DNA from: Capra hircus
Lineage: Eukaryota > Chordata > Mammalia > Artiodactyla > Bovidae
DNA: 64,000 nucleotides
NCBI RefSeq assembly: GCF_001704415.2
Contig: NC_030836.1
Span: forward strand, 20,806,001-20,870,000
Direction of reading: 5' to 3'
The notes under the pieces were generated by a model. It was not told where the DNA came from. It saw only the letters and a program-made list of their open reading frames with translations, and ran no database searches. Positions 10,578-22,605 of this stretch are shown here, piece after piece. Position numbers and translations under genes: made by a program. Every line of letters begins with the position of its first letter. The first letter of the stretch is position 1.

Positions 10578-11950
10578 TGGGTGATTTTATCAGTCTTTAA
10601 AAATAAAAAGAAAGGATAATAATGTACTTTATACGTTTTTTAATGAACTTTGATTTGAACAAGTCATTCATAAACAAAATGCAGGTGTGCTTGTGTTTTA
10701 GAACTGATGTATGGGTATCTATCCTAATCCATCCTATTTTTTAATCCAATTAAATTGCTTAGCTGGGAGTGAAAGAATTCGAAGCTCTTTTGTGGATCAC
10801 TTTTCTATTAATGATAATATGACAATGTAAAAATCAAATAAAAGTATACCATTAACTTTTCTCTCTTTTGCATTTAATAATAAAAACCACTTTAAAATTT
10901 CTTTAACTCGAAAAGGTTTCAAATTGAAAGTCTATTTAAATTATACATATATATCCTAATAAAATATGTATATTTAGCTTCTTTCTGCCTCTATGTGTAT
11001 ATGTGTATAAGTAGGCAGATAGATAAGTTTTCTCTCTGCCTCTAAATGTGTACACCTACAGAGAAACATACACACAAATGAAGAAGGAAGGAAGAAATAA
11101 AGCCTGATGGGGAAAAGAGAAAGAAAAGGAGAGAGGGAAAAGAAGAAAGAAAGTAAAAAAGATATCTCTTAATAATACTGCAGGAGGGAGGAATTTGGTT
11201 ACTGGCAGAGATTCTACAGTGCATCTTCTCTTTTGTACAGAAAAAAAAAAAAACTGTTTAAACTCTGAAGCATAAATAGTTTGTCCAAGGACATGCAGAG
11301 ACTCAGTGGCAGACCATATGCAGGAAGTTTATTTTTAGCTTCCATTCTGCATTCATGAAGATAAAGTTACATTTTTGTATGTGTCCATCAGTTTGTTTTT
11401 CTGGAACAGTTCTGTTTAATTACTACACACTCAATCTGTATTTATCAATTTTTTGTCCTGACATAGTATCATTTTGACACATTCCATAAAGTCTGTTAGT
11501 TGCATCACTGTATGAGCCACATTCTGACTTGAACTGGAAAAGAATTACTTAATTTCTGTAATTTTTTTTAAAAAGCTTTATTAGCCATTTTCAAAATACA
11601 AAGCTGATCTTTTTAAAAAAGTCATGAATGATTAAGCCTGTCATTTTGAATGTTTTCTACTTTAGAATCACACTGTAGTTTTAAAATGTTTATTTTAAAG
11701 TTCTCTCTCTCGTTTCATAATCGCTTCTTTCATTTTATTTTGAAAGAGATATTAGGTCTCAAAGTATTGGGCTCTTCTCAACTAGAGAACATTTTCAAGG
11801 TCTCCTGAAACTGTATCTCCTGGGTAAAATTATTATTACTGAATACTTTTGTGTGTAATAAGGGGAAATAGATGTACATGGCATCTGACAGTGATAATTT
11901 CTTGAACTCAAAATTATGTCATTTTACAGATTTAAATTATAGGAAGGCAA
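10578..11950. other. AT-rich spacer with weak MIR-like patch
   Basis: About 1.4 kb, mostly single copy. The string GTTTGTCCAAGGACATGCAG..GTGGCAGACC near 11,280-11,313 recalls the MIR core but is too diverged to assign. No ORF with similarity. Confidence 0.45.
11079..11162. repeat. Purine-rich (GA/GAA)n tract
   Basis: About 80 bp of nearly pure A/G on the plus strand, with GGAAGGAAG, GAAAGAAAAGG and GAGAGAGGG units. Polypurine tracts can form triplex DNA, but no function is visible here. Confidence 0.75.
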
Positions 11951-12047
11951 GATGCAGTCCAAGGGACTCTCCAGAGTCTTCTCCAACACCACAGTTCAAA
12001 AGCATCCATTCTTCAGTGCTCAGCTTCCTTCACAGTCCAACTCTTAT
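11951..12047 (-). mobile_element. Orphan interior BovB fragment
   Basis: About 97 bp of BovB coding sequence on the minus strand (GCAGTCCAAGGGACTCTC, TCTTCTCCAACACCACAG, TTCACAGTCCAACTCT). It lacks the BovB 3' terminus, unlike nearly every other copy here. It probably lost its tail by deletion or arrived by template switching. Confidence 0.85.
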
Positions 12048-12094
12048 TTTCACATAGACAGCAATTATTCCATTTTTTGTATGTCCAACTACAT

Positions 12095-14342
12095 CAAATT
12101 CATATAGGATTACCCATTATGAAGTTATTACAATGTCTTGGTGTTGGTCTGTTTGGGCTCATCTTGTTTTGGATTCTGTGTTCTTCCTGCGCCTAGGTAT
12201 CTGTTGACTTCTTTAGGTTTGGGAAGTTTTCAGTCATAATTTTCTCAAATACATATTTGATCCCTTTTTCTCTTTTCGCCATTTAGAATCCCTCTAATGT
12301 ATTAAATGTTGGCATGCTTAATATTATCTCATAGATCTAAGCTGTTTTCAATTCATTTTTTTTAAAATTTCTTTTGTTTTTCGCTATTCTGATTGGGTGA
12401 TTTCCATTATTCTATTTTCCAGATCACTTAAACATTCTTCTGTGTTGCTTAGTCTAGTATTCATTCCTCCTAATGGTTTTTAATATCAGTTCTTGAATTC
12501 TTCATTTCTGAACTTTCTAAAATAGTTCTACTTCCTGGTTAAAATTTTCACTGTGCTCATCTATTATTTTCTCTAATTCAATTAAAATTTTTATTATCAA
12601 AGCTTTGAATCCTTTATGTGGTAAATTGTTGATTTTTGATTACTTTTGTAGAGGTTTTCTCTTGCTCTTCCAATTTAGAGCAGTTCTGCATTTTATTTTA
12701 TTTTTATTTTTTTAATTTTAAAATCTTTAATTCTTACATGCGTTTCCAAACATGAACCCCCCTCCCACCTCCCTCCCCATAACATCTCTGAGGGTCATCC
12801 CCATGCACCAGCCCCAAGCATGCTGTATCCTGCGTCAGACATAGACTGGCGATTCAATTCTTACATGATAGTATACATGTTAGAATGCCATTCTCCCAAA
12901 TCATCCCACCCTCTCCCTCTCCCTCTGAGTCCAAAAGTCTGTTATACACATCTGTGTCTTTTTTCCTGTCTTGCATACAGGGTCGTCATTGCCATCTTTC
13001 TAAATTCCATATATATGGGCCAAAGAACTAAATAGACATTTCTCCAAAGAAGATATACGGATGGCTAACAAGATGCTCTTCTGCATTTTAATTTTGCTTA
13101 ACTCTCTGCTTCTATAAATTTAATTGCAACTTTTACCTATTACAGTCTTGAAAGGTGTTTCTTTGGGAGAGCATCCCTGTGCTGAAAGCATGTGCCCCGT
13201 GGTTTTGGTGGGTTGGACATGCATTCAAGGCATGCCTTTCCTCAGGTTTTGCTGGCTGCTATTACCTTGGCAGAAGATGAAGGTAGAGATGAAGGTGCCA
13301 GAGCTGGAACTGGGTGTGACTCAGGACTCACTGGTCATGGTGGCCATCTTGGGTGCATGACTGATCCCAAGTTGCTGGATCAGAAGCCCCGAGGGTTGGC
13401 CTGAGTTGGAGCTATTCTCTTTAAGTGTGTGCCTTCCCCACTCCAAGTACCTAAATCCTTGCCCCAGAGGGGAGGGGTGCTGAAACGGTGGGGGAGTGGA
13501 GGGCAGGGCATGCAGATTCTTGTCTTGTGCTGGCCCCAGATAGAATTCTGACCTGTCTTCAATGTGCTATATGTCTGGGCACTCTCAGTTTTTTCCTCCA
13601 CTTTGCTCAGGTGGAAACTTGGGTGCAACACCACCCCCCCTTGTCTCTCACAGCCTATCACTGCTGCTAGCATCCACCACCCTCTCCCTGCTCTGGAGCC
13701 TCACTAGAGGGCGGGTAGGGCCTTTGTGGACTTGCAGAGTAATTCAGGGAATGAGCTGTGGGGAAGCAGCCGCCATCAGCCACCTTGGGTTGCTTTTGAG
13801 GTGCTGCTTGTGTAAGTGCCAGCAAAGGCAACCGTCACCCCTCCTCCTCCCCAGCCATGGCAGCCCTAGATCCTGTGTTACAACGTGACATGGCGTAAGC
13901 AGGGATGAAGCATTTGCTCAGCCATGACTGGGGCTTGTGCCAAGGCAGTTATGAGAAATCTGGCAGCCGCCTGAGCTGCCACACTCTTTACCCTGCCTCT
14001 GGGGCAAGCCAATGTGTGTGTGCTCCTCACAAGCAGCATCCAGGCTTCCCACAGCCCTCTCATTACTGCTGGTCATCCTCCAAGCAGCCAAGGGGCTCAT
14101 CTTCCCTGTAGGACCCCATGACTGTGGTGCCCAATTTGTGACTCTCATTGCTTATTCCGCAGGGAAGATCTCTGTCCACTTGTCCTCCCGTTTGGTCTGA
14201 GTCCCCTTCCAGGGACGCAGATCCTGACCCAGTTCCTTTTCTTCCCTTCCTACCCAGTCATATGTGGATCTTTCTTACAGGCATGGTTGTTCACTAGCTT
14301 TTCTGCCACTTTCCGTCCTCTTAATCTGCCATCTTGATTCAC
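12095..14342 (-). mobile_element. Ancient L1/HAL1-type element: ORF1 region plus 5' UTR, antisense
   Basis: On the minus strand the right part (about 13,100-14,342) is GC-rich and starts GAATCAAGATGGCAG, like L1 5' UTRs that begin near AAGATGGC. The left part is A-rich coding sequence resembling the L1 ORF1 coiled-coil region, including GTGATCTGGAAAATAGAATA and GGAAATCACCCAATCAGAA, then AACTTCCCAAACCTAAAGAA. Frames are broken. The younger L1 at 12,684-13,090 splits it. Ancient elements rarely keep a 5' UTR. Assignment is by pattern memory, and a HAL1 (ORF1-only L1 relative) is an equal alternative. Confidence 0.62.
12684..13090 (-). mobile_element. Younger L1 3' end with 5' inversion (twin priming)
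   Basis: Perfect 12 bp duplications TTCTGCATTTTA at 12,684-12,695 and 13,079-13,090 bound the insertion. A T-rich tail and ruminant L1 3' UTR in antisense (CATGAACCCCCCTCCCACCT, CCAGCCCCAAGCATGCTGTA) run to about 13,017. The sequence then switches to sense L1 ORF2-end sequence (CCAAAGAACTAAATAGACAT, TTCTCCAAAGAAGATATACG). An inverted upstream segment inside one target-site duplication is the signature of twin priming. Confidence 0.88.
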
Positions 14343-16085
14343 ATCCCTTTGCCTCTTTCCCACCCTTCTGGTATGACAAAAATAATCTTCATAAACTGCT
14401 TTTTACAACCATTTCTCTTGAGATAACTAGTCTCACAGATGTTAATAGGATTCTATGATTCAGTAATTTTGTGAAACAATGTCTGTTAATTCTTTATCCC
14501 AGAGATTAACATTGCATTATCTCACATTATAGGTATGAGAAATTCTTCAATGAAGATGCCCATTTATCTTTGCCTAATGACATTTATGAAGCTCTTTGAC
14601 TCAATTCTTGTCTTAAAAATCTATTAGCATTGTCTTGGATTTGAAGACATCAATGCAAAAACATATGGCTTATTTTTTATTTTATTAACTTCATTCTCTA
14701 TAGGAAAAGAGAGTGAATGGCATTAAAATGTTTCAAAATGTTCATGCCATTAGAGAGAAAAGCTTTGAAAAATATAAACTTATGATGTTGAAGTAAATGC
14801 TGTCGTGGCTATTACTATTTATGTTGAAACTTCATAGTATTTTGATGCATAAAGTTTCAAGTTGCAAGTAAAACAAGTAGGCAAATAAATTTCTATTGAC
14901 TTCTAAAGTTATTAATAAAACGACTGAATATGGACGATTAAAGAAAGTAGCAGTGGATGACTGCATAAGGCAAATGAATCTGTAAAGCCATTAATCTGTA
15001 TTTGACTTACGCTTTTGTTCTTTGATAATTTACTAGCTTTTATTTGATCATAGTCTACAACTTTCAGTCAGTACAGAGAATTGAAAGAAAAGCACAGCAA
15101 ATGCAAGGCACAATAAATTTGAGCTGTCTTACATTGGGTGTTAGAAACAATAAATAATTATGAATTCAAATTTTAAAATAGAATATTTTTATTTAGCAAT
15201 TCATTTTCAATATGAGCAAAACAGCCTGCCTAATAAAAAACATTGTCTGAGGCAATGGAGGTGTAAATAGCTACTAGATCAGTATACAAATACAGCATTT
15301 GCATTCAACAAATACATTTAAGATTTTGAAAGAGCTTTTTAATTAATGGCTTTCTGTTTGTAAAGATAGCGAAAGCTTTGTCTTTCAACATGGTGATAGC
15401 TCAATTTCAGAAACTAAAACGCTTTAAGCCTTTAAAAATTTTCACAACGCTTATAGACACAGTGTTTATCAGTGGTGGCAGTTAGACTTTAATTGGAACG
15501 TCTAGAAAAATCTTCCCTTCAAATAGGAAATAGTTCTTTCACAGCTTTCTAAGAGTTGTAAGTAAACCTATACAAATCTTTCAGTTAATTCTTCTTGATT
15601 GTCTCGTAGTTTTGAAATGTCCATATTCTAAGAATGAGAGGCAGAAATGGACACTGCATATTTGTTTATGCCTAGAGAATGATAACATCTTCCTAAATGC
15701 TAATTGAGCTTTCATTTGTAAATCAATCATCTGTTAGTTTTCTTGGAATCTCTTTATAATAATGAGCTATTACAAAATTTCAAAAACTATTTTTCACTCT
15801 GAATTACACATCCAGGCTTACATGTCAGAAGGACAATTTTTTTAAAGGAAAAACTATCAATTCTTTATCTCAAATATCAGCATTCAGGATATAAAATAAC
15901 TATTTAAAATATTAACAGTAAGTATATCTATGTATTTATTCAATGTGAAACTTTACACAGGGTACCATATTCAAATTATACTTGTTTTACTTGCAGAATT
16001 TTCTTTATTTCCAGATAATATGAAAATCACTTCTTCATTTTGAGAAACTTATAGTGGAAAAGAACAGAATCTATAGAGAATGAAA
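14343..16085. other. Repeat-free single-copy block
   Basis: About 1.7 kb without a recognised transposable element, which is unusual for this window. AT-rich, with TTTTTAATTAATGG near 15,339 and other homeobox-like TAAT cores. No ORF of interest. It could be constrained non-coding DNA, but nothing in the sequence alone proves it. Confidence 0.5.
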
Positions 16086-16275
16086 TGCCTGAATTATATC
16101 TTCAGCCTTTTAATAGGTGTGATTTTGCCAAGTTTCTTACTTTCCTGTAATTTGAACTACTCATTGGTAAAATGAAGATAATTCTTAGTTCAGAGAGCAT
16201 CTATGTGGAAAAGAGAGGGTCCATACCTAATATACTAAAGTGCCTGATACATAAAGGTGGTCTATTAATGCTCCT
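16086..16275 (+). mobile_element. MIR SINE remnant
   Basis: GCCTGAATTATATCTTCAGC, TTTTGCCAAGTTTCTTACTT, ATTGGTAAAATGAAGATAAT and AGTGCCTGATACATAAAGG follow the MIR order (box B region, core, then L2-like 3' part) with heavy divergence. Confidence 0.75.
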
Positions 16276-16485
16276 TCTTCTAATGCATAGCATAATTTTG
16301 AAAATAAACAACTTGTGATTTTTCCCACATTCTTTCTTTGCATGTTAATAATGGCTTTGATCTTATAACCCATTCAGAACAGTTATTGCAACTACTGAAT
16401 TGCAAGCCATTTAATCAATTCAAGTAATCATATGGATGAGTTGTCTATATAGGATACTAAAAATAGTAAATAACTGAATTTGACT

Positions 16486-17126
16486 TTATTTTTTTATTTT
16501 TTATTTTATTTTATTTTTACTTTACAATATTATATTGGTTTTGCCATACATCAACATGAATTCACCACGGGTGTACATGTGTTCCCCATCCTGAACCCCC
16601 CTCACTCCTCCCTCCCCATACCATCCCTCTGGGTCATCCCAGTGAACCAGCCCCAAGCATCCTGTATCCTGCATCTAACCCGGACTGGTGATTCACTTCT
16701 TATATGATATTATACATGTTTCAATGCCATTCTCTCAAATCATCCCCCCTCTCCCTCTCCCACAGAGTCCAAAAGACTGTTCTATACATCTGTGTCTCTT
16801 TTGCTGACTCTCATACAGGGTTATCATTACCATCCTTCTAAATTCCATATATATGCCTTAGTATACTGTATTGGTGTTTTTCTTTCTGGCTTACTTCACT
16901 CTGTATAATAGGCTCCAGTTTCATCCACCTCATTAGAACTGATTCAAATATATTCTTTTTAATGGCTGAGTAATACTCCATTGTGTATATGTACCACAGC
17001 TTTCTTATCCATTCATCTGCTGATGGACATCTAGGTTACTTCCATGTCCTGGCTATAACAAACAGTGCTGCAATGAACAGTGGGGTACACGTGTCTCTTT
17101 CAATTCTGGTTTCCTCAGTATGTATT
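16486..17126 (-). mobile_element. Ruminant L1 3' end, antisense
   Basis: A T-rich tail, then ATTGGTTTTGCCATACATCA, CATCCTGTATCCTGCATCTA, TCCAAAAGACTGTTCTATAC, GGCTGAGTAATACTCCATTG and CAAACAGTGCTGCAATGAAC, which is antisense L1 3' UTR and ORF2 terminus. It is 5'-truncated after GTTTCCTCAGTATGTAT. Flanking TTGACTTTATTTT and TTGATTTATTTG may be an imperfect target-site duplication. Confidence 0.92.
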
Positions 17127-17367
17127 ACTTGATTTATTTGTTGGTGAAAGGATCAAAATGCCTCAGAAGTAACCTAAGATTACAATAGCAGTGATTTGGC
17201 TTTTAGATTAGGTGAGAAATCAGGGACCAGATGGTCTGACACAAAGAAGATTTTGCATTAGGAAATGCAAGTGCTGTTAGAAGACTTGAGTTAGAAGAGA
17301 CTCCACAAACATGGTCCGGCTGGGATTTATTTTTTAATGCTTTTCATTCTTTATTTCTTTTCAAAAA

Positions 17368-17545
17368 AAGTTTTATTGAGGTATGATTGACATACAAAAA
17401 GCTGTACATGTGTAACGTATCTAACTTATTAAGTTTGAGGATGAGTATATATCCAGGAAACCATCACCACTATCGAAGCCATAAACGTATCCATCACTTC
17501 CAAAAGTTCCCTCCTGCCTCTTTTTGTGTAGAGGTTTTGACAAAT
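17368..17545 (-). mobile_element. Ancient L1 (L1M-type) 3' UTR, antisense
   Basis: GTTTTATTGAGGTATGATTG, ACATACAAAAAGCTGTACAT, GAAACCATCACCACTATCGA and CCATCACTTCCAAAAGTTCC match the antisense 3' UTR of old mammalian L1. Strongly diverged. Confidence 0.8.
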
Positions 17546-17846
17546 TATTTTCTTTTTCACCTTGATATCCCAACAACTCACATCAGTAAAAATTCATGCT
17601 AATCTGCCCTGTTCTGAAGATAATACATAGCAATTCATTTCATTCTTTTACTGTCAAACCAAATCCCACATTTATTTTCAATTCTAGATGGTGAAAAAGA
17701 GAATGTCATACAAGAATTTAGAGGAATAATTTGGGAAAGGGAAATGGCCAAAAATCGTGCTGAATGAGATAACCTCAGGTCTCAATTCACTCTTCCCTTC
17801 ATTCTCTCTTATTCCTCAAATCCTTTGATGAAATTTGCTGAATAGT

Positions 17847-19274
17847 AAGGTTGGAAGCTGAGCTATTTCAAATCCTAAAAGATGATGCTGGGAAAGTACT
17901 GCACTCAATATGCCAGCAAATTTGGAAAACTCAGCAGTGGCCACAGGAAAAAGTCACTGTTGACTCCAGTCCCAAAGAAAGGCAATGCCAAAGAATGCTC
18001 AAACTACCACGCAATTGCACTCATCTCATATGCTAATAAAGTAATGCACAAAATTATCCAGGCCAGGCTTCAACAGTGCATGAAGCATGAACTTTCAGAT
18101 GTTTAAGCTTGTTTTAGAAAAGGCAGAGGAACCAAAGATCAGATTCCCAACATCCTTTGGATCATCAAAAAAGCAAGAGAGTTCCAGAAAAAATATCTAT
18201 TTCTGCTTTATTGACTATGCCAAAGCCTTTGACTGTGTGGATCACAATAACCTGTGGAAAATTCTGAAAGAGATGGGAATACCAGACCACCTTACCTGGT
18301 TCTTAAGCAATAGTTAGAACTAGAAGTGGAACAACAGACTGGTTCCAAATAGGAAAAGGAGTATGTCAAGGCTATATATCGTTACCCTGCTTATTTAACT
18401 TGTATACAGAGTACATCAAGAGAAATGCTGGGCTGGATGAAGCACAAGCTGGAATCAAGATTGCCAGGAGAAATATTAATAACCTTAGATATGCAGATGA
18501 CACCACCCTTATGGCAGAAAGTGAAGAGGAACTAAAAAGCCTCTTGGTAAAAGTGAAAGAGGAGAGTGGAAAAGTCTTAAAGTTCAACATTCAGAAAACT
18601 AAGATCATGGCATCTGATCCCATCACTTCATAGCAAATAGATGGGGAAACAGTGGTTGACTTTAATTTTTTGGGTCCCCAAATCACTTCAAATGGTGACT
18701 GCAGCCATGAAATTAAAAGACCCTTGCTCTTTGGAATGAAAGTTATGACCAACCTAGACAGCATATTAAAAAGCAGAGATATTTCTTTGCCAACAAAGAT
18801 CTGTCTAGTCAAGGCTATGGCTTTTCCAGTGGCCATGTATGGATGTGAGAGTTGGACTATAAAGAAAGCTGAGCACTGAAGAATTGACGCTTTTGAACCA
18901 AGGTGTTGGAGAAGACTCTTGAGAGTTCCTTGGACTGCAAGGAGATCCAATTAGACAATCCTAAAGGAAATCAGTCCTGAATATTCATTGGAAGGACTGA
19001 AGTTGAGCTGAAACTCCATTGTTTTGGCCACCTGATGCAAAGAACTGACTCATTTGAAAAGATCCTAATGTTGGGAAAGATTGAAGGGAGGAGGAGAATG
19101 GGGACGACAGAGGATGAGATGGTTGGATGGCATCACCAACTCAATGGACATGAGTTTGGGTAACCTTCGGTAGTTGGTGATGGATAGGGGAGCCTGGTGT
19201 TGCTGCAGTCCATGGGGTTGCAAAGAGTCAGACATGACTGAGAGACTGAACTGAACTGAACTGAAGGCTGGAAG
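17847..19274 (+). mobile_element. BovB LINE, 5'-truncated, sense, with target-site duplication
   Basis: About 1.4 kb of BovB from upstream of the RT core (GAGCTATTTCAAATCCTAAA) to the GACTGAACTGAACTGAA terminus. AAGGTTGGAAG at 17,847-17,857 and AAGGCTGGAAG at 19,264-19,274 (10 of 11) are the target-site duplication, which defines the truncation point precisely. Confidence 0.94.
17882..18879 (+). pseudogene. BovB RT remnant split over several frames
   Basis: The reverse-transcriptase region is spread over frames starting near 17,882, 18,087, 18,400 and 18,652. The second frame carries CFIDYAKAFDCVDH (motif A). The third carries RYADDTTLMAES with YADD at its residues 31-34. The fourth carries LFGMKVMTNLDSILKSRD. 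Between them, a deletion removes the segment linking LTWFLSNS to the RTGxGTTDW block, and a TAG interrupts GPITS-Q. All catalytic aspartates exist in pieces, but no single frame spans the domain. Confidence 0.87.
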
Positions 19275-21277
19275 AGGAAATTAAGTAGCCAGAACATAAA
19301 GGTTATGAAGAGTCTTGTTTACTATGTTAAAGAAACCTAGACTTTATAACAAAATCAATGATGTTATGGGTTGTAAGCAATAGAGTTGCATAAGCAAAAT
19401 TGTGCCTTAGGAAATCTACTTTTGGAAAGGAAAATGATTTTAAGACAAAGATACTGGAACCAGAGAGAGGTTACTACACTAATATAGGGATTAGTACCAG
19501 TTGCCTGCACTTAGTGGCATGATGTAGGGGGAGAAAAACAGTGTCATCAATTGAAATTTTGGTCAAAGAGGTAATTTGTTGTTTAAGTGGAGATTTGGGG
19601 AAACCTTTGGCTTTTAAAAAAATTAAAGACGAGCTATTGGCAGATCTTTCACCTGCAATCTTCTGAGGGAAAGAAGACTTCCCTGAGGGCATAGCAGTTA
19701 ACCTGAGATCATGATGATACTGCAAATACACTTAGGGCGGCAGATTCTAAAGGTGAGGTGATCTGGGATTCCCAATGACAGTTCTAAGCCATTGTGTTGG
19801 TGCTGGCTGCAAACTTCCTGGCTTTTGATTACGTGAGATCAACTAACCCCCTTTTGTCTATGCAGCTATAACTGGGGCTTTTGTTGCTTCTAGCTGAAAT
19901 GATCTGATACAATCATCTAGATGCTTGATAGTACCATTCCTTGATATGAGGATGACCAGAGAAGCAATGACGGAGCTTCACCTCTGTACGCTACCCCAGA
20001 ATGAGTCGAAATACATGCTTTGTAGAATGGGAATTTAAGAAGAGGAATGAATGGTTTTTCAGTGCCAGGCTTGTTCATACTAGCTCCTGGAAGCTTATTT
20101 TAAATTTGGGGTAATATTGTGAGTTGGTAGTTAAAAGTAGTCATTGTTAAAACTTAAATTGTATTACATTATATTAAAGACAAAGGTAATAAATACTCAA
20201 AATGCATCATCTTCAACTATTTTACTCTCTTTTACTTTTGTTCTCTGTTGAGGTTATATACATGCATAGAATCAGTATGCTAGCATATATATAAAGGTGA
20301 GCTGCTCACTATCTCTTCCCAGCTCTGCATTCAGTGACATCACATTGCTGGTTTGAAAATGGTGAAGCAAGGAGTAGTTACACTATGGAAATTAGAAGAA
20401 ACTAAAAATCAGAAATTACTTTATTATTTTTTTTTCTGATTGTTTCAGAAACAAAATGTGAATAATATAAATCACATTTCAAATTATGTTACATCTGTAG
20501 CATTACATTGTGAATGGCACACAGAACTGATGAAATACGCTTTCAGAATTTGAACACTCATCCGATTCAGCAAGGCAGTCACTCCTATCATTGACGAATG
20601 GGTGAACTTTTGACACATGTCTTAGTTGTTTCACTATGATCTTACTTGTTAATGAAAAAAAAAAAATCAACCAATCGTTCATGTCAGAACTACATACAAA
20701 GAGCTAGTTGTTAAGTATTCACCAACATGCTGCTATTTCTTTTCAGAGATAAACTTTATAGACTGAAATTTGATAAGAGTTGCAGTCCACATGGATTTCA
20801 CAATTTGTCTTTTTGCTTGACTGTGTTTCAAAGAATGAAATGGTTTCAGGAATTTTCACTACAGTCCGTAAACAATAAGATGGGCTCTGTTTACATTTGT
20901 CGGTCATGGATGGACTAGCTGACATGCAGGTTTATTCTAGTTAGAAGTGGAGATCCATGTTTGTATAAAACAGATTTTTTTGCATATTGTTAGGCCCTAT
21001 GAATTATAGAGACCATTGTCATTATTAATGTATATGCCCTGAAATCATACTTTAATTGATTTTATTTACTGGATATCAATCTTAGCTTCACGCTTTGGAA
21101 CATGTCTTGAAATCATCACTCTCTGCCTGAGCCTGCACTGTAAACACAACTTCAATCACATTATATTCTACTTCGGCTGTACAATGTAAGTTTCTAAGAG
21201 AGGTTGTTGATTTTTTTGAATCTTGAAAGTGATACTAGCTTTTGAAATTGGGAAGTAAAAGAGAAAATATGGATTTA
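19275..21277. other. Repeat-poor single-copy block
   Basis: About 2.0 kb. It contains short A- and T-runs (near 20,422 and 20,654) but no repeat family I recognise. ORFs are under 90 codons without similarity. Confidence 0.5.
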
Positions 21278-22470
21278 GGAAGGGCAGAGGAACCAGATCA
21301 AATTGCCAACATTCGTTGAATCATTGAAAAAGCAAGAGAGTTCCAGAAAAACATCTACTTCTGTTTATTGACTATGCCAACACCTGACCGTGTGGATCAC
21401 AGCAAACTGTGGAAAATTCTTCAAGAGATGGGAATACCAGACCACCTGACCTGCCTCCTAAAAAATCTGTATGCAGGTCAAGAAGTAACAGTTAGAACTG
21501 GATGTGAAAAAACAGACTGGTTCCAAATAGGAAAATACATCAAGGCTATGCACTGTCACCCTGATTATTTAACTTATATGCAGAGTACATCATGAGAAAT
21601 GCTGGGCTGGAGGAAGCACAAGCTGGAATCCAGATTGCTGGGAGAAACATCAATAACCTCAGATATGCAGATGACACCACCCTTATGGCAGAAAGTGAAG
21701 AAGAGCTAAAGAGGCTCTTGATGAAAGTGAAAGAACAGAGTGAAAAAGTTGGCTTAAAGCTCAACATTCAGAAAATGAAGATCATGGCATTTGGTCCTAT
21801 CACTTCATGGCAAATAGATGGGGAAACAATGGAAACAGTGGCAGACGTTATTTTGGGGGGGCTTCAAAATTACTACGGATGGTGACTGCAACCATTAATT
21901 AAAATTAAAAGATGCTTGCTCCTTGAAAAAAAAAAAAAAAAAAAAAAAAACAACGCTGTGACCATCCCAGACAGCATATTAAAAAGCAAAGACATTGCTT
22001 TGCTGACAGTGGTCCATCTACTCAAAGCTCTGGTTTTTCCAGTAGTCATGTATGGATGTGAGGGTTGGACTATAAAAGCTGAGTGATGAAGAATTGATGC
22101 TTTTGAGCTGTGGAGTTGACTCTTGAGAGTCCCTTGGACTTCAAAGAGATTAAAAAAAAAACTCCATTCTAAAGAAAATCAGTCCTGAATATTCTTTGAA
22201 ATGACTGATTCTGAAGCTGAAAATTCTAATACTTTGGCCACCTGATGCAAAGAACTGACTCATTGGAAAAGACCCTGATGCTTGGAAAGATTGAAGGCAG
22301 GAGGAGAAGGGGACAACGGAGGATAAGCAGGTTGGATGGCATCACCGACTCTATGGACATGAGTTTAAATTAACTCTGGTAGTTGGTGATGGACAGGGAA
22401 GCCTGGTGTGCTGCAGTCCATGGGGTCACAAAGAGTCAGACATGACTGAGTGACTGAACTGAACTGAACA
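21278..22470 (+). mobile_element. BovB LINE, 5'-truncated, sense, with internal A25 run
   Basis: BovB from the RT N-terminal part (GGGCAGAGGAACCAGATCAA) to the GACTGAACTGAACTGAAC terminus. A run of 25 A (21,926-21,950) replaces the usual TTGGAAGAAAAG segment. A further A-rich patch near 22,151 alters the C-terminal part. No clear target-site duplication. Confidence 0.93.
21592..21885 (+). pseudogene. BovB RT motif C remnant (YADD retained)
   Basis: A 97-residue frame over the RT palm. It starts MRNAGLEEAQAGIQIAG, has YADD at residues 25-28, then the EKVGLKLNIQKMK segment and GPITSWQIDGE. It breaks at the LGGLQNYYGW frameshift, shortly before the A25 run. The upstream part (motif A region, MTMPTPDRVDHSKLW) is in another frame and has lost the FDC of the motif A block. 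Non-functional. Confidence 0.86.
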
Positions 22471-22605
22471 AGAGCATTGCAGGGAGAATACCAAAGAGGC
22501 AATTACAATAAATATGTTTTATAAGTAGTAAAATCTAAAGAATTTTCTTTTATTTCAGCTTTCTAGAGTTAGAGTCACCAAATGAATATCCAGCTAATAA
22601 AGTTG

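Noticed and set aside
13124..14458. Cluster of overlapping ORFs in GC-rich DNA, looking like exons of a gene
   Set aside because: Frames overlap on both strands, no splice pattern is evident, and the block fits the 5' UTR of an ancient antisense L1/HAL1.
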